This document shows positions 1 to 7,903 of a DNA stretch of 64,000 nt, piece after piece. This DNA comes from Streptomyces griseiscabiei. GTDB lineage: Bacteria; Actinomycetota; Actinomycetes; Streptomycetales; Streptomycetaceae. A program made the position numbers and the translations under genes. The stretch lies in NCBI RefSeq assembly GCF_020010925.1, contig NZ_JAGJBZ010000001.1, forward strand, positions 434,001 to 498,000, in the 5' to 3' direction. A model generated the notes under the pieces. It searched no databases. It saw only the letters and a program-made list of their open reading frames with translations, and was not told where the DNA came from. Positions within the stretch are counted from its first letter, which is position 1, and each line of letters opens with the position of its first letter.

Positions 1-1037
1 AGGCCGGCTTCCGCCGCAAGGGCCAGACACTGCTGCCCGCGCCGAACCTCGACACATACAACGGACTGATCTTCGTCAGCCTGGACCCCGAGGCCCCGCC
101 GCTGCGCGAGTATCTCGGCGACTTCGCCTTCTACCTCGACTACTACACGAAGCAGAGCCCGAGCGGCATCGAGCTGCGCGGTCCGCAGCGGTGGCGGGTC
201 AAGGCCAACTGGAAGATCGGCGCGGAGAACTTCGCCGGCGACATGTACCACACGCCGCAGACCCACACGAGCGTCGTCGAGATCGGCCTGTTCCGCGAGC
301 CGAAGGCCGAGAAACGCAAGGACGGCTGCACCTACTGGGCGGGCAACGGCGGCGGCACGACCTACAAGCTGCCCCCGGGCACGCTGGAGGAGCGCCTGCG
401 GTACGTCGGCTACCCCGACGAGATGGTCGAGCGGATGAAGGAGTCCTGGTCCGAGGACCAGCTCCGGGTCATCGGCGACGACGGCTTCATGATCTCCGCC
501 GCCTCGCTGCTCCCCAACATCAGCCTGGTGCACAACTGGCCGAAGGTCGCCGACGGCGACGACGTGCTGCCGTTCATCTCCATCCGCCAGTGGCAGCCCG
601 TCGGGCGGGACGAGACCGAGGTCCTGTCCTGGTTCGCCGTGGACGCCGAGGCGCCCGAGGAGTTCAAGGAACTGTCGTACAAGGCGTACCTCATGTGCTT
701 CGGCTCGACGGGCATGTTCGAGCAGGACGACGTGGAGAACTGGGTGTCCCTCACGAACACCGCCGCCGGTTCGATGTCCCGGCGTCTGCTGCTCAACAGC
801 CGGATGGGCCTGCTGGAGGACGGCACCGAGGTGACTCCGGCGCTCACGCCCGAGCAGTTCGCGGGCCCCGGCACCGCGCACGTCGGTTACGCCGAGTACA
901 ACCAGCGCGAACTGCTCAACCGGTGGGCCGACTACCTGGCCACCGAGGACGCCACGGCCGCATCGGTGGAGGTCGGCCAGAGCGGCGACCCCCGCAACCC
1001 GCACCCGCAGACCGACACGACGGGAGCTCCGGCATGA
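1..1037 (+). CDS. Ring-hydroxylating dioxygenase alpha subunit, C-terminal part (5' end outside window)
   Basis: Large oxygenase subunit of a Rieske non-haem iron dioxygenase, which would cis-dihydroxylate an aromatic ring. The reading frame is open from base 3, so the N-terminal Rieske domain lies outside the window. The catalytic domain is visible: an N-W-K segment, then D-x2-H-x4-H (GDMYHTPQTH, around bases 237-269), the mononuclear iron site with its bridging Asp. It ends in ATGA shared with the beta subunit. It heads a tightly coupled operon to 4959 with its own ferredoxin and reductase. It differs clearly from the second alpha subunit at 22896. Family assignment is firm; the substrate cannot be read from sequence. 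Confidence 0.93.
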   Translation, partial: AGFRRKGQTLLPAPNLDTYNGLIFVSLDPEAPPLREYLGDFAFYLDYYTKQSPSGIELRGPQRWRVKANWKIGAENFAGDMYHTPQTHTSVVEIGLFREPKAEKRKDGCTYWAGNGGGTTYKLPPGTLEERLRYVGYPDEMVERMKESWSEDQLRVIGDDGFMISAASLLPNISLVHNWPKVADGDDVLPFISIRQWQPVGRDETEVLSWFAVDAEAPEEFKELSYKAYLMCFGSTGMFEQDDVENWVSLTNTAAGSMSRRLLLNSRMGLLEDGTEVTPALTPEQFAGPGTAHVGYAEYNQRELLNRWADYLATEDATAASVEVGQSGDPRNPHPQTDTTGAPA

Positions 1038-1660
1038 GCGTGCAGACCAGGACGTACCGCAGCGGGGTCCATTCCGCGAAGGGCTCCGGTACCCACTCCG
1101 AGCAGGCCGTGCTCGGCGCCAAGGCTTCACGGGTGCAGCGTGCGGGAGCCACTCTGCCCTTCCACGACGAGCGTCATCTTGAGGCCCACCAGTGGCTGGT
1201 CGACGAGGCGTACCTGCTGGACGCCCAGCAGTACGAGGAGTGGCTGGAGCTGCTCACCGACGACATCCACTACGTGATGCCGGTCCGGGTCACCACCGCG
1301 CTCGGCTCGGGCTTCGACACCGCCCCCGGCATGGCCCACTTCGACGAGGACAAGTACTCCCTCTCGCGCCGCGTCGCCCGGTTCCTGACCGAGCACGCCT
1401 GGACGGAGGACCCGCCGTCCCGGCTGCGCCACCACCTCACCAACGTCCGCACCTTCGCCACCGACGCACCGGACCACGTGGTGGTGGAGTCCGGCCTGCT
1501 GCTCTACCGCAGCCGCGGCGACTACCGGGAGGCGGCCCAGGTGTCCGCCGGCCGGGAGGACCTGCTGCGCCGCACCGAGGACGGATGGAAGCTGGCGCGC
1601 CGCACCATCCTGGTCGACGACTCGGTGATCCGGATGCAGAACCTGGCGGTGTTCCTGTGA
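1034..1660 (+). CDS. Ring-hydroxylating dioxygenase beta subunit
   Basis: Small structural subunit (208 aa) of the dioxygenase, with the SnoaL/NTF2-like cone fold that caps the alpha3 ring. The core starts near residue 38 (HDERHLEAHQWLVDEAYLLD) and runs through the typical W-x-E-L-x-x-D-D-I-H-Y-x-M-P-V segment to a C-terminal R-R-T-I-L-V-D-D-S-V-I-R-x-Q-N-L-A-V-F-L. The first ~37 residues are a polar, low-complexity extension absent from the beta subunit at 24257. The ATG overlaps the alpha stop (ATGA, 1034-1037), which implies translational coupling and fixed stoichiometry. Confidence 0.92.
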   Translation: MSVQTRTYRSGVHSAKGSGTHSEQAVLGAKASRVQRAGATLPFHDERHLEAHQWLVDEAYLLDAQQYEEWLELLTDDIHYVMPVRVTTALGSGFDTAPGMAHFDEDKYSLSRRVARFLTEHAWTEDPPSRLRHHLTNVRTFATDAPDHVVVESGLLLYRSRGDYREAAQVSAGREDLLRRTEDGWKLARRTILVDDSVIRMQNLAVFL

Positions 1661-1962
1661 CCCTGACCTGGGAGGGCGAGGACGAGGACCTCCGGGCCGC
1701 GCGCCGGGCCGCCGAGGAGAAGGCCGCGCTGGAGGCCGGCCGTGTCGGGGAGCCCCTCACGCTGGGCAACGAGTTCTCCGAGATCCGGGTCGGCCTCGTA
1801 CGGACCCGCAACGGCCTGCGCCTGCTCGTCGAGTCGACCCGCTCGGGCCAGTGGGTGGCGCTGTGCCCGCTCGAACTGGAGGCCCTGACCTGGCAGAACA
1901 CGGCCACGTTCTCGGCGATGATCGGCAGCCCCTTCGGCCCCCTCGTCACGGAGGAGGACTGA
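1657..1962 (+). CDS. Small conserved-looking protein coupled between dioxygenase beta subunit and SDR
   Basis: A 101-residue acidic protein starting at GTG 1657, inside the beta-subunit stop (GTGA), and ending on the ATG of the SDR at 1962. Residues 1-30 are charged and probably helical (EDEDLRAARRAAEEKAALEAG). Residues 35-100 look like a compact alpha/beta fold (SEIRVGLVRTRNGLRLLVES, then a W-Q-N-T segment and a proline-glycine tail). No Rossmann glycine motif, metal ligands or cysteine clusters are seen, so it is not an enzyme of the SDR type. I do not recognise the family. Its double overlap argues for a function tied to the oxygenase, for example assembly or stability (inference). Confidence 0.8.
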   Translation: MTLTWEGEDEDLRAARRAAEEKAALEAGRVGEPLTLGNEFSEIRVGLVRTRNGLRLLVESTRSGQWVALCPLELEALTWQNTATFSAMIGSPFGPLVTEED

Positions 1963-2747
1963 TGAGCGGCTGGCTGGACGGCAAGCGCGCCCTCGTGGTG
2001 GGCGCCGGGTCGGGCATCGGACGGGCCGTCGTCGACGTGTTCCGTGCCGAGGGCGCGCAGGTGGCCGCGCTCGAACGGGACCCGGCCAAGTGCCGGGCCC
2101 TGCGGGAGGAGGTCCCCGGCGCCCCCGTGGTCGAGGGCGACGCCACGACCCGGCGCGCCAACGAGGAGGCCGTCGCCGCCGCCGTGGGTGCCTTCGGCGG
2201 GCTCGACATCCTCGTCAACTGTGTGGGTGTCTTCGACTACTACAAGGGTCTCGGTGACGTTCCCGCCGACGTACTGGACGAGGCGTTCGACGAGATGTTC
2301 TCCGTCAACGTCCGAAGTCAGCTGCACTCCGTCAAGGCGGCGCTTCCCGCCCTGCGGGAGTCAAGGGGGGCGATCGTCCTCACCGAGTCGACGTCCGCCT
2401 ACCACCCCGGGCGCGGCGGCATCCTGTACGTCTCCTCCAAGTTCGCCGTACGCGGCATGGTCACCTCCCTCGCCTTCGAGCTCGCCCCGGACATCCGGGT
2501 GAACGCGGTCGCTCCCGGCGGCACCCTCGGCACCGACCTGCGCGGGCTCGACAGCCTCGGACTGGCCGACCACAGCCTGGGCGACACGCCGGGCCGTGCG
2601 GCCGAACTCGCCGCCCGGGTCCCACTCGGGACAGCCCTGACCGCGACCGACCACGCCTGGAGCTACGTCTTCCTCGCCTCCGACAGGTCGCGAGGCATCA
2701 CCGGCCGAGCCGTCCACCCGGACGGCGGCATCGGGGTCAAGGCCTGA
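1962..2747 (+). CDS. SDR dehydrogenase, probable cis-dihydrodiol dehydrogenase
   Basis: Short-chain dehydrogenase (261 aa) with TGxxxGxG-type cofactor motif GAGSGIG (residues 14-20), an acidic residue at the end of strand 2 (E38) that favours NAD+, N-C-V-G (86-89) in place of NNAG, Ser145 and Tyr156-x3-Lys160. The LYVSSK context and the following VRNAVAPGG-like segment match dihydrodiol dehydrogenases of the BphB/HcaB group. It would re-aromatise the cis-diol made by the upstream dioxygenase to a catechol. The start overlaps the preceding stop by one base. The paralogue at 24805 serves the second dioxygenase. Confidence 0.88.
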   Translation: MSGWLDGKRALVVGAGSGIGRAVVDVFRAEGAQVAALERDPAKCRALREEVPGAPVVEGDATTRRANEEAVAAAVGAFGGLDILVNCVGVFDYYKGLGDVPADVLDEAFDEMFSVNVRSQLHSVKAALPALRESRGAIVLTESTSAYHPGRGGILYVSSKFAVRGMVTSLAFELAPDIRVNAVAPGGTLGTDLRGLDSLGLADHSLGDTPGRAAELAARVPLGTALTATDHAWSYVFLASDRSRGITGRAVHPDGGIGVKA

Positions 2748-2798
2748 ACCCGTCCGGCGTTTCACACCCAAGGATCCGACACCAGAAAGGATAGTGCC

Positions 2799-2996
2799 GT
2801 GCCTCTGCTCAAGGCGGACCTGGCGGCCTGCCAGGGCTACGCGAACTGCGTCATCGCGGCCCCTGACACCTACGACCTGGACGACGACGGCGTCGTCGTC
2901 CTGCTCAGGACGGAGTTCGGCGAGGAGGAGCTGCCGCGCATGCGGGAAGCGGCCCGTACGTGCCCTGCTTCGGCCCTCACCATCGAGGACGCATGA
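2799..2996 (+). CDS. 3Fe-4S type ferredoxin
   Basis: A 65-residue soluble electron carrier that passes electrons from the adjacent reductase to the dioxygenase. Cysteines at 11, 17 and 55 (C-x5-C ... C-P) are those of single-cluster [3Fe-4S] actinobacterial ferredoxins, which more often serve P450s. The start is GTG 2799, preceded by AGAAAGG at 2784-2790, and the stop overlaps the reductase start (ATGA 2993-2996). Most ring dioxygenases use a Rieske ferredoxin, as the second cluster does, so this pairing is notable. Confidence 0.92.
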   Translation: MPLLKADLAACQGYANCVIAAPDTYDLDDDGVVVLLRTEFGEEELPRMREAARTCPASALTIEDA

Positions 2997-4237
2997 ACGG
3001 CCGCTCCGTCCTGATCGTGGGCGCCTCTGTGGCCGGGGTGCAGGCGGCGCGCTCCCTGCGCGCGCTGGGCCACGAGGGCAGGATCGTCCTGGCGGGAGCC
3101 GAGCCCCAACTTCCGTACGACAAGCCCCCGTTGTCCAAGCAGTTCCTGACAGAGGGCTGGGACACCGGCCGGGTCGGCCTGCTAAGCGAGCAGGAGGCCC
3201 ACGACCAGGGCATCGAACTGCGGCTCGGCAGCCCGGCGGTGGAACTGGACCCGGCCGGGCGGCTGGTCCGCTTCGAGGACGGCGGCGAGTGCGGCTACGA
3301 CGTGTGCGTCGTGGCGACCGGGGCTCACGCGCGGCCCTCGCCCTGGCAGGTCGACTCCGGGCTGCACCTGGTCCGTTCCCTCGCCGACGCCACCGCCCTG
3401 CGGGCGGACCTGGCACGGGGCGGGGACGTCGTCGTCATCGGCGCCGGCTTCATCGGGGCCGAGACCGCGTCCACCGCCGCTTCGCTCGGTTGCGGGGTCA
3501 CGGTCGTCGACCCCGCCCCGGTGCCGATGGAGCGGGTGCTCGGCGCGGAGCTGGGGGAGTTGTTCGCCTCCCTGCACGAACGCCACGGAGTGGGCACGCG
3601 GTTCGGCCGGGCCGTGTGGTCGGTCACCGGGGCGGCGGGCGATCTCGCCGTCACGCTCGACGACGGCGAGATCCTCCGGGCGCACACGGTCGTGGTCGGT
3701 ATCGGAGCCGTCCCCAACGACGGCTGGCTCGCCGGGTCGGGCCTGCGGGTGGAGAACGGTGTGGTGTGCGACGAGTACTGCCGCGCCGTCGGCGCCGAGG
3801 ACGTCTTCGCCGCCGGCGACGTCGCCCGCTGGTTCCACCCCGACCGCCGCGAACACCTGCGCGTGGAGCACTGGACCAACGCCGTCGACCAGGCCGCGCT
3901 GGTCGCCCACAACATCGTCCACCCCGAGGATCCGCGGCCCTACGCGCCGGTGGAGTACGTCTGGAGCGACCAGTACGACTGGAAGATCCAGATCGTCGGC
4001 CGACCCTCCTCGGCCGCCCTGCACACCGTGCTCGGCAGCTTCGACGGAAACGCCCGCGGAGCCGCCCTCTTCGGTGACGCGGAGGGACGGCTCACCGCCG
4101 CCGTCACCGTCAACCGTCCCCGCGCACTGCTGGAGTGCCGCCGCCTCGTCGCTGCCGGGAGCGGTCTGGACGTCGCCGAACAACGTGTGGCGGCCACCCT
4201 CGCGAAGCCTCCCGTCCCGACCTCCGGAGCCACCTGA
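2993..4237 (+). CDS. FAD-dependent ferredoxin reductase
   Basis: A 414-residue pyridine-nucleotide-disulfide oxidoreductase fold protein of the BphA4/rubredoxin reductase type that moves electrons from NAD(P)H to ferredoxin. Visible motifs: FAD-binding LIVGASVAGVQAA near the N-terminus, ELPYDKPPLSKQ-like segment (residues ~39-46), a second dinucleotide motif VVIGAGFIGAE in the middle, and the FAD-proximal VFAAGDVARW. A C-terminal reductase domain follows. It overlaps both neighbours (ATGA at each end). The 19275 gene is a paralogue of the same family. Confidence 0.93.
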   Translation: MNGRSVLIVGASVAGVQAARSLRALGHEGRIVLAGAEPQLPYDKPPLSKQFLTEGWDTGRVGLLSEQEAHDQGIELRLGSPAVELDPAGRLVRFEDGGECGYDVCVVATGAHARPSPWQVDSGLHLVRSLADATALRADLARGGDVVVIGAGFIGAETASTAASLGCGVTVVDPAPVPMERVLGAELGELFASLHERHGVGTRFGRAVWSVTGAAGDLAVTLDDGEILRAHTVVVGIGAVPNDGWLAGSGLRVENGVVCDEYCRAVGAEDVFAAGDVARWFHPDRREHLRVEHWTNAVDQAALVAHNIVHPEDPRPYAPVEYVWSDQYDWKIQIVGRPSSAALHTVLGSFDGNARGAALFGDAEGRLTAAVTVNRPRALLECRRLVAAGSGLDVAEQRVAATLAKPPVPTSGAT

Positions 4238-4959
4238 TGATCCCTCAGGACCTGACCGACCAACGCCGGTTGGTCTCCGACGGCTGCCGCGTGCTGGCGG
4301 CCCGTGGACTCGCCGACGGCATCCTCGGCCACATCAGCCTCCGCGTCGACGAGCGCACGCTCCTCGTCCGCTGCCGCGGGCCACACGAACGCGGCCTGCT
4401 GTACACCGAGCCGGACGACATCCGCCTGGTCGACCTCGACGGGGCGGCAGCCGCGCCGGGGGAACTGGTCGGCTGGTCCGTGCCGAACGAACTCCCGCTG
4501 CACACCGAGGTCCTGCGCACCCGGCCGGAGGTGTCATGCGTGGTCCACGCGCATCCTCCGGCGGTCGTCGCGGCCGACCTCGCGGGCCTGGGGATCCGCC
4601 CGGTCATCGGCGCCTACGACATCCCCGGCATGCGGCTCGCGGCCCGCGGTGTGCCGGTCCACCCGCGCGGGGTCCTGATCCACGACCGCCGGCTCGCGGC
4701 CGAGATGGTCGACAGTCTCGGCGACCGTGACGTCGTCTTACTGCGCGGCCACGGACTGACCAGCACCGGGACCAGTGTGCAGGAGGCCGTGCTGCGCGCC
4801 GTCTCGGTCGACACGATCGCCCGGCTGTCCCTGGACGTCGTCAAGGCCGGTGGGACCCTGAGGGATCTACCCGACGAGGACATGCGCGAACTCCCCGATC
4901 TGGGCGGCGGGTTCAACCATGACACGGCCTGGCGTCACGAGATGGCCCGCCTCGGCTGA
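4237..4959 (+). CDS. Class II aldolase/adducin family protein
   Basis: A 240-residue zinc-dependent lyase. Family residues are visible: Glu85 (in NELPLH), the zinc pair His104 and His106 (HAHPP) and His172 (RGHGL). In aromatic operons such proteins often act as decarboxylases of ring-carboxylate diols (as with phthalate or cumate type substrates) or as aldolases on side-chain products, so this gene may hint that the substrate of operon 1 carries a carboxyl or hydroxyalkyl group (inference). The start overlaps the reductase stop by one base, and a hairpin terminator follows, so it is the last gene of the operon. Confidence 0.87.
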   Translation: MIPQDLTDQRRLVSDGCRVLAARGLADGILGHISLRVDERTLLVRCRGPHERGLLYTEPDDIRLVDLDGAAAAPGELVGWSVPNELPLHTEVLRTRPEVSCVVHAHPPAVVAADLAGLGIRPVIGAYDIPGMRLAARGVPVHPRGVLIHDRRLAAEMVDSLGDRDVVLLRGHGLTSTGTSVQEAVLRAVSVDTIARLSLDVVKAGGTLRDLPDEDMRELPDLGGGFNHDTAWRHEMARLG

Positions 4960-4981
4960 CGGGGTCCGTGGCATGGTCGGG

Positions 4982-5018
4982 CCGCTGTCCGGGTTCATCC
5001 GGTGAGACCGGACAGCGG
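4982..5018 (+). terminator. Hairpin terminator after first dioxygenase operon
   Basis: Perfect 11-bp arms CCGCTGTCCGG (4982-4992) and CCGGACAGCGG (5008-5018) around a 15-nt loop, 22 nt past the aldolase stop. There is no T-run, which is normal for Streptomyces. Confidence 0.7.
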
Positions 5019-5093
5019 GCCAGGGGTCTGCGGCCGTCTCGGATGGTGTGACCGGGACGGCGCCGATGTGAGGGCCTGTCCTCCCGGCAGTGA

Positions 5094-5456
5094 GGTCACG
5101 CAGGCTGGTCCCCGGCCGACGGTTTCTACAACCGGGGGCGAGCCGACACCGCCGAAGACACTCCCTCGGCGCGGCTCACACGGGGGCGGCTGCGTGTCGA
5201 CGCCGGGCGCGCCGAACTGCGCCACTGGCTCCCAGAGCCTGGCCTCGACCTCGCCTTCCGCAGCGCCGCGCTGCTTCGCGTCTTCTTCCTGTGGGCCCTC
5301 ACCCGCGAGGAGGGTGTCGACTACCTGGAGAAGTTCACCCGCATCAACCACGACCGGGTCGCCGCCCTGGAAGCCATCCGGGACAACGCCGAATGGATCG
5401 GCGATCCCGCCCAGGTCCGCGGCTGGCTCATCCTCGATACGGTATCCGCGGCTTGA
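5094..5456 (+). pseudogene. PadR-family regulator remnant (C-terminal half)
   Basis: Frame 3 is open from 5094 (after a TGA at 5091) to TGA 5454-5456. From about 5199 it reads like the end of a PadR winged helix plus PadR C-terminal helical domain: AGRAELRHWLPEPGLDLAFR, then RVFFLWALTREEGVDYLEKF. There is no start codon in a sensible place and no recognisable DNA-recognition helix upstream, so the gene is 5'-truncated. It may once have regulated one of the flanking operons. Confidence 0.65.
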
Positions 5457-6341
5457 AGCCCTCGGCGGGCTGGGCCAGTTGGGCGACCGAGCGGCTCACC
5501 GAACACCTCTGATCTCCGCCCCCGGGCCACCCGGCCGCTCAGACCCTTGCCCGTCCGCGACCGCACCGCGAAGCCGTGAGACAGTGCCGCCACCGAAGCC
5601 GTGCCGGCCGACCCGCCACCGCCACCGATGAGCGAGCCGACGGGCCGACGGCCCGGCCGCCGCCCAGCAGCCAGGTGCGGGGTGCCCTGGTCCACTACCA
5701 GCCCTCGTCGCGCACAGAGTGAAATACCGGGCGATACGGCTGTGACAACACCTCCTCCGCTGCCGTCATCAAGTCGACGGCCGGAGGAGGCCGGTCGTGT
5801 CCCCCGTCGCGTGTAGCCCATCACGGTCCGTCGCCTCCGCTTCGGAGCCGTCCGGTACGTGGCGCTGCGGGCCGTCACACGATCACCGCTGGCCCCGGTT
5901 CGGCGAGCCCTGACAGGGCCTCCGGCGAGGGCTATTCGGGCCGCGACCTGTTAGATTCCGCCAGTTTGATCGGCTACATCACTCGACGGGACGCCATTGG
6001 CAGCGGGCGCCCGGCCAGGCTCTCACGGCCATGTCCGGCCCGCGACCCGCACCGCACCCCGGCGCAGCCGTGACGCCGATCGGCCCGCCGCCGTCGCGCC
6101 TGGATGAACCCCGGCAGAGGCCGATCACGCGAGCCTCCTGGCCCAACTGCCCCGTGCTCGAAGGGTGGTGAGGACCGGGGCCGCGCGCCGCAAGGGTCCG
6201 TGCGCGGCGCATGAGGCGCGCGTCTGTGGACGAACTCCGGCCCCAGAGGCCTGCCACGCCGTTTCACCCGGCCTGTCGACGATCAGAAGCCGTTCCCTAT
6301 CGTTCGTTAGGAAGCAGCTCACCATGGACCGGCGTAATTCG
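5457..6341. other. Intergenic stretch without a recognisable gene
   Basis: About 0.9 kb lies between the PadR remnant and the amidohydrolase promoter. Frames on both strands give only low-complexity Arg/Pro/Gly peptides with no conserved motif. Less biased, AT-richer patches occur at about 5940-5980 and after 6290, consistent with regulatory DNA. Confidence 0.5.
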
Positions 6342-6370
6342 TTGACTGGCAAAATCGTCCGGCTTATCCT
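6342..6370 (+). promoter_or_regulatory. Strong sigma70-type promoter for the amidohydrolase operon
   Basis: TTGACT (6342-6347), a 17-nt spacer and TATCCT (6365-6370), set in unusually AT-rich DNA for this window. It would start transcription near 6377, giving a ~90-nt leader before GTG 6468. Confidence 0.65.
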
Positions 6371-6467
6371 CACGATCACAGGTCTCTTCCCGATAGCCAC
6401 CTCCAGCGGGCGACGGTGTAATCGAGACCGCATCGCGAAATCATCGCTGTCTTTCCGGAGGTCGACG

Positions 6468-7709
6468 GTGTCTTCCATTGTGTTCACGAACGTATCCATA
6501 TTCGATGGCACGGGCAGCGACCCCGTGCCGGGCGAGGTACGGGTCGACGGGCAACGAATCGCAGCGGTTCGGCCGTACGGATCCGAGGTCTCCCGTGACG
6601 GCGCGACGGTGATCGACGGGCGTGGCGGGACCCTGATGCCCGGACTGATCGACGCGCACGCGCACCTGACCTTCCCCTTCGGCGTGGGACGGCCCGCCTC
6701 CTCCTTCGTCCCCCCGGTCGCCGAGCAGACCTTCGCCACCGCCAACAACGCCCGTCTGCTGCTGGAGTCCGGGTACACCAGCGCATTCTCCGGAGGTTCC
6801 CTCAACGCCGAGGTGGAAGTGGCGCTGAAGCGGGAGATCGAGGCCGGCCTGCTGCCCGGACCGCGACTGCGCGCCTGTTCCTTCGAGCGCTCGGCCAGCG
6901 GAGAGCCGGGCCAGTTGCTCGACCACGACGCGGAAGCCGCCAACGCCGCGGCTGTCGGGACCTGGGTCGACGAGATGGCGGATCTGGGCTGCGACAACGT
7001 CAAGCTCATCCTCGACGGGCGCAGCGCCGTGCAGCCGCAGTACTGGGAACTGATGAACTACGGCGACGACGCCGCCGAGGCCGCCTCGCGCACCGCCAAG
7101 GCGCGCGGCATGAAGATGGCGTGCCACGCGTTGACGCCCGCGGGTGTCAAGCAGGCGGTCCGCAATGGCTTCGACGCGATTTACCATGCGACCTTCGCCG
7201 ACGCCGAAGCAATCGACATGCTCGACGAGAACAAAGACCGGCTCATTCTCGCGCCCGCGATCGGCATTCTGCTCGCCGACGTGTACGAGGGCGGTTTCAC
7301 CGACGAACAGGTCGAAGTGCGCGGCTCCAAGAAAGCTCTGGAGGCCATGGTCGAAACGTACGCCGAAATCCGTCGGCGCGGTATTCCGGTGCTGCCCGGC
7401 GGGGACTACGGCTTCCCCCACAACCCGCACGGCACCGAGGCGCGGGACCTGCAGCACCTGGTGGATGTTCTCGGCTACACGCCGAAGGAGGTGCTCAGCG
7501 CGGCGACAATGCACGGTGGTCGGCTGATGGGCATGGGCGACGAGCTCGGCCTGATCCGTGAGGGCTACCTGGCCGACCTGTTGCTGGTCGACGGTGACCC
7601 GCTGGCCGACATAAAGATCATGCAGGACAAGAGCGCGCTGCGCGTGATCATGCAGGAGGGCCGGTTCGCCAAGAACCTGGGGCCCGTCGCTCCCCCGGTG
7701 GCCGCCTGA
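6468..7709 (+). CDS. Metal-dependent amidohydrolase
   Basis: A 413-residue amidohydrolase-superfamily hydrolase. The metal centre is complete: H64-x-H66 (IDAHAHL), a probable carbamylated Lys179 (NVKLILDG), His220 (ACHAL), His240 (YHATF) and Asp313 (GGDYG), a binuclear-type set close to the imidazolonepropionase/prolidase-like group. N- and C-terminal beta-sandwich segments (GTLMPGLID; GYLADLLLVDGDPL) flank the barrel. Start GTG 6468 is chosen for GGAGG at 6457-6461; the longer upstream frame is not protein-like. It is followed by a hairpin, then an oxidase, SnoaL, esterase and SDR. The substrate is unknown; it could be an amide, lactone or cyclic compound. Confidence 0.9.
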   Translation: MSSIVFTNVSIFDGTGSDPVPGEVRVDGQRIAAVRPYGSEVSRDGATVIDGRGGTLMPGLIDAHAHLTFPFGVGRPASSFVPPVAEQTFATANNARLLLESGYTSAFSGGSLNAEVEVALKREIEAGLLPGPRLRACSFERSASGEPGQLLDHDAEAANAAAVGTWVDEMADLGCDNVKLILDGRSAVQPQYWELMNYGDDAAEAASRTAKARGMKMACHALTPAGVKQAVRNGFDAIYHATFADAEAIDMLDENKDRLILAPAIGILLADVYEGGFTDEQVEVRGSKKALEAMVETYAEIRRRGIPVLPGGDYGFPHNPHGTEARDLQHLVDVLGYTPKEVLSAATMHGGRLMGMGDELGLIREGYLADLLLVDGDPLADIKIMQDKSALRVIMQEGRFAKNLGPVAPPVAA

Positions 7710-7725
7710 CCGTCTGCCGGCCTGC

Positions 7726-7749
7726 CCGAACCGGGCGCACCCGGTTCGG
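7726..7749 (+). terminator. Hairpin terminator after amidohydrolase
   Basis: Perfect 10-bp arms CCGAACCGGG (7726-7735) and CCCGGTTCGG (7740-7749), loop CGCA, followed by TTGTGT. It lies 16 nt after the stop. Confidence 0.75.
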
Positions 7750-7768
7750 TTGTGTAAGACCCGATGCC

Positions 7769-7794
7769 AGGTCGCGACGTCTTCGTCGCGACCT
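7769..7794. promoter_or_regulatory. Second inverted repeat in the amidohydrolase-oxidase gap
   Basis: AGGTCGCGAC (7769-7778) and GTCGCGACCT (7785-7794) form a 10-bp perfect palindrome with a 6-nt centre. It may be a back-up terminator or the operator of the next gene cluster. Confidence 0.45.
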
Positions 7795-7903
7795 GTGCAC
7801 TCACGGCGGCCGAAGGTGCCTTCGGACCGCGTCCGCGGAATGTGCGCTGGGCGCCTTCCGCCGCCATACCCATCAGCGTCAACCCTCAGAAGGGCCATGC
7901 ACC

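Noticed and set aside
191..1034. Long plus-strand reading frame ahead of the beta subunit and other long Arg/Pro/Gly-rich frames across the window
   Set aside because: High GC leaves alternate frames open. These lack domains and overlap genes with clear motifs, so they are shadows.
5457..6341. A hidden regulator or small RNA in the gap before the amidohydrolase
   Set aside because: No protein motif, no clean promoter-terminator pair inside the gap. Only the promoter at its right edge is convincing.
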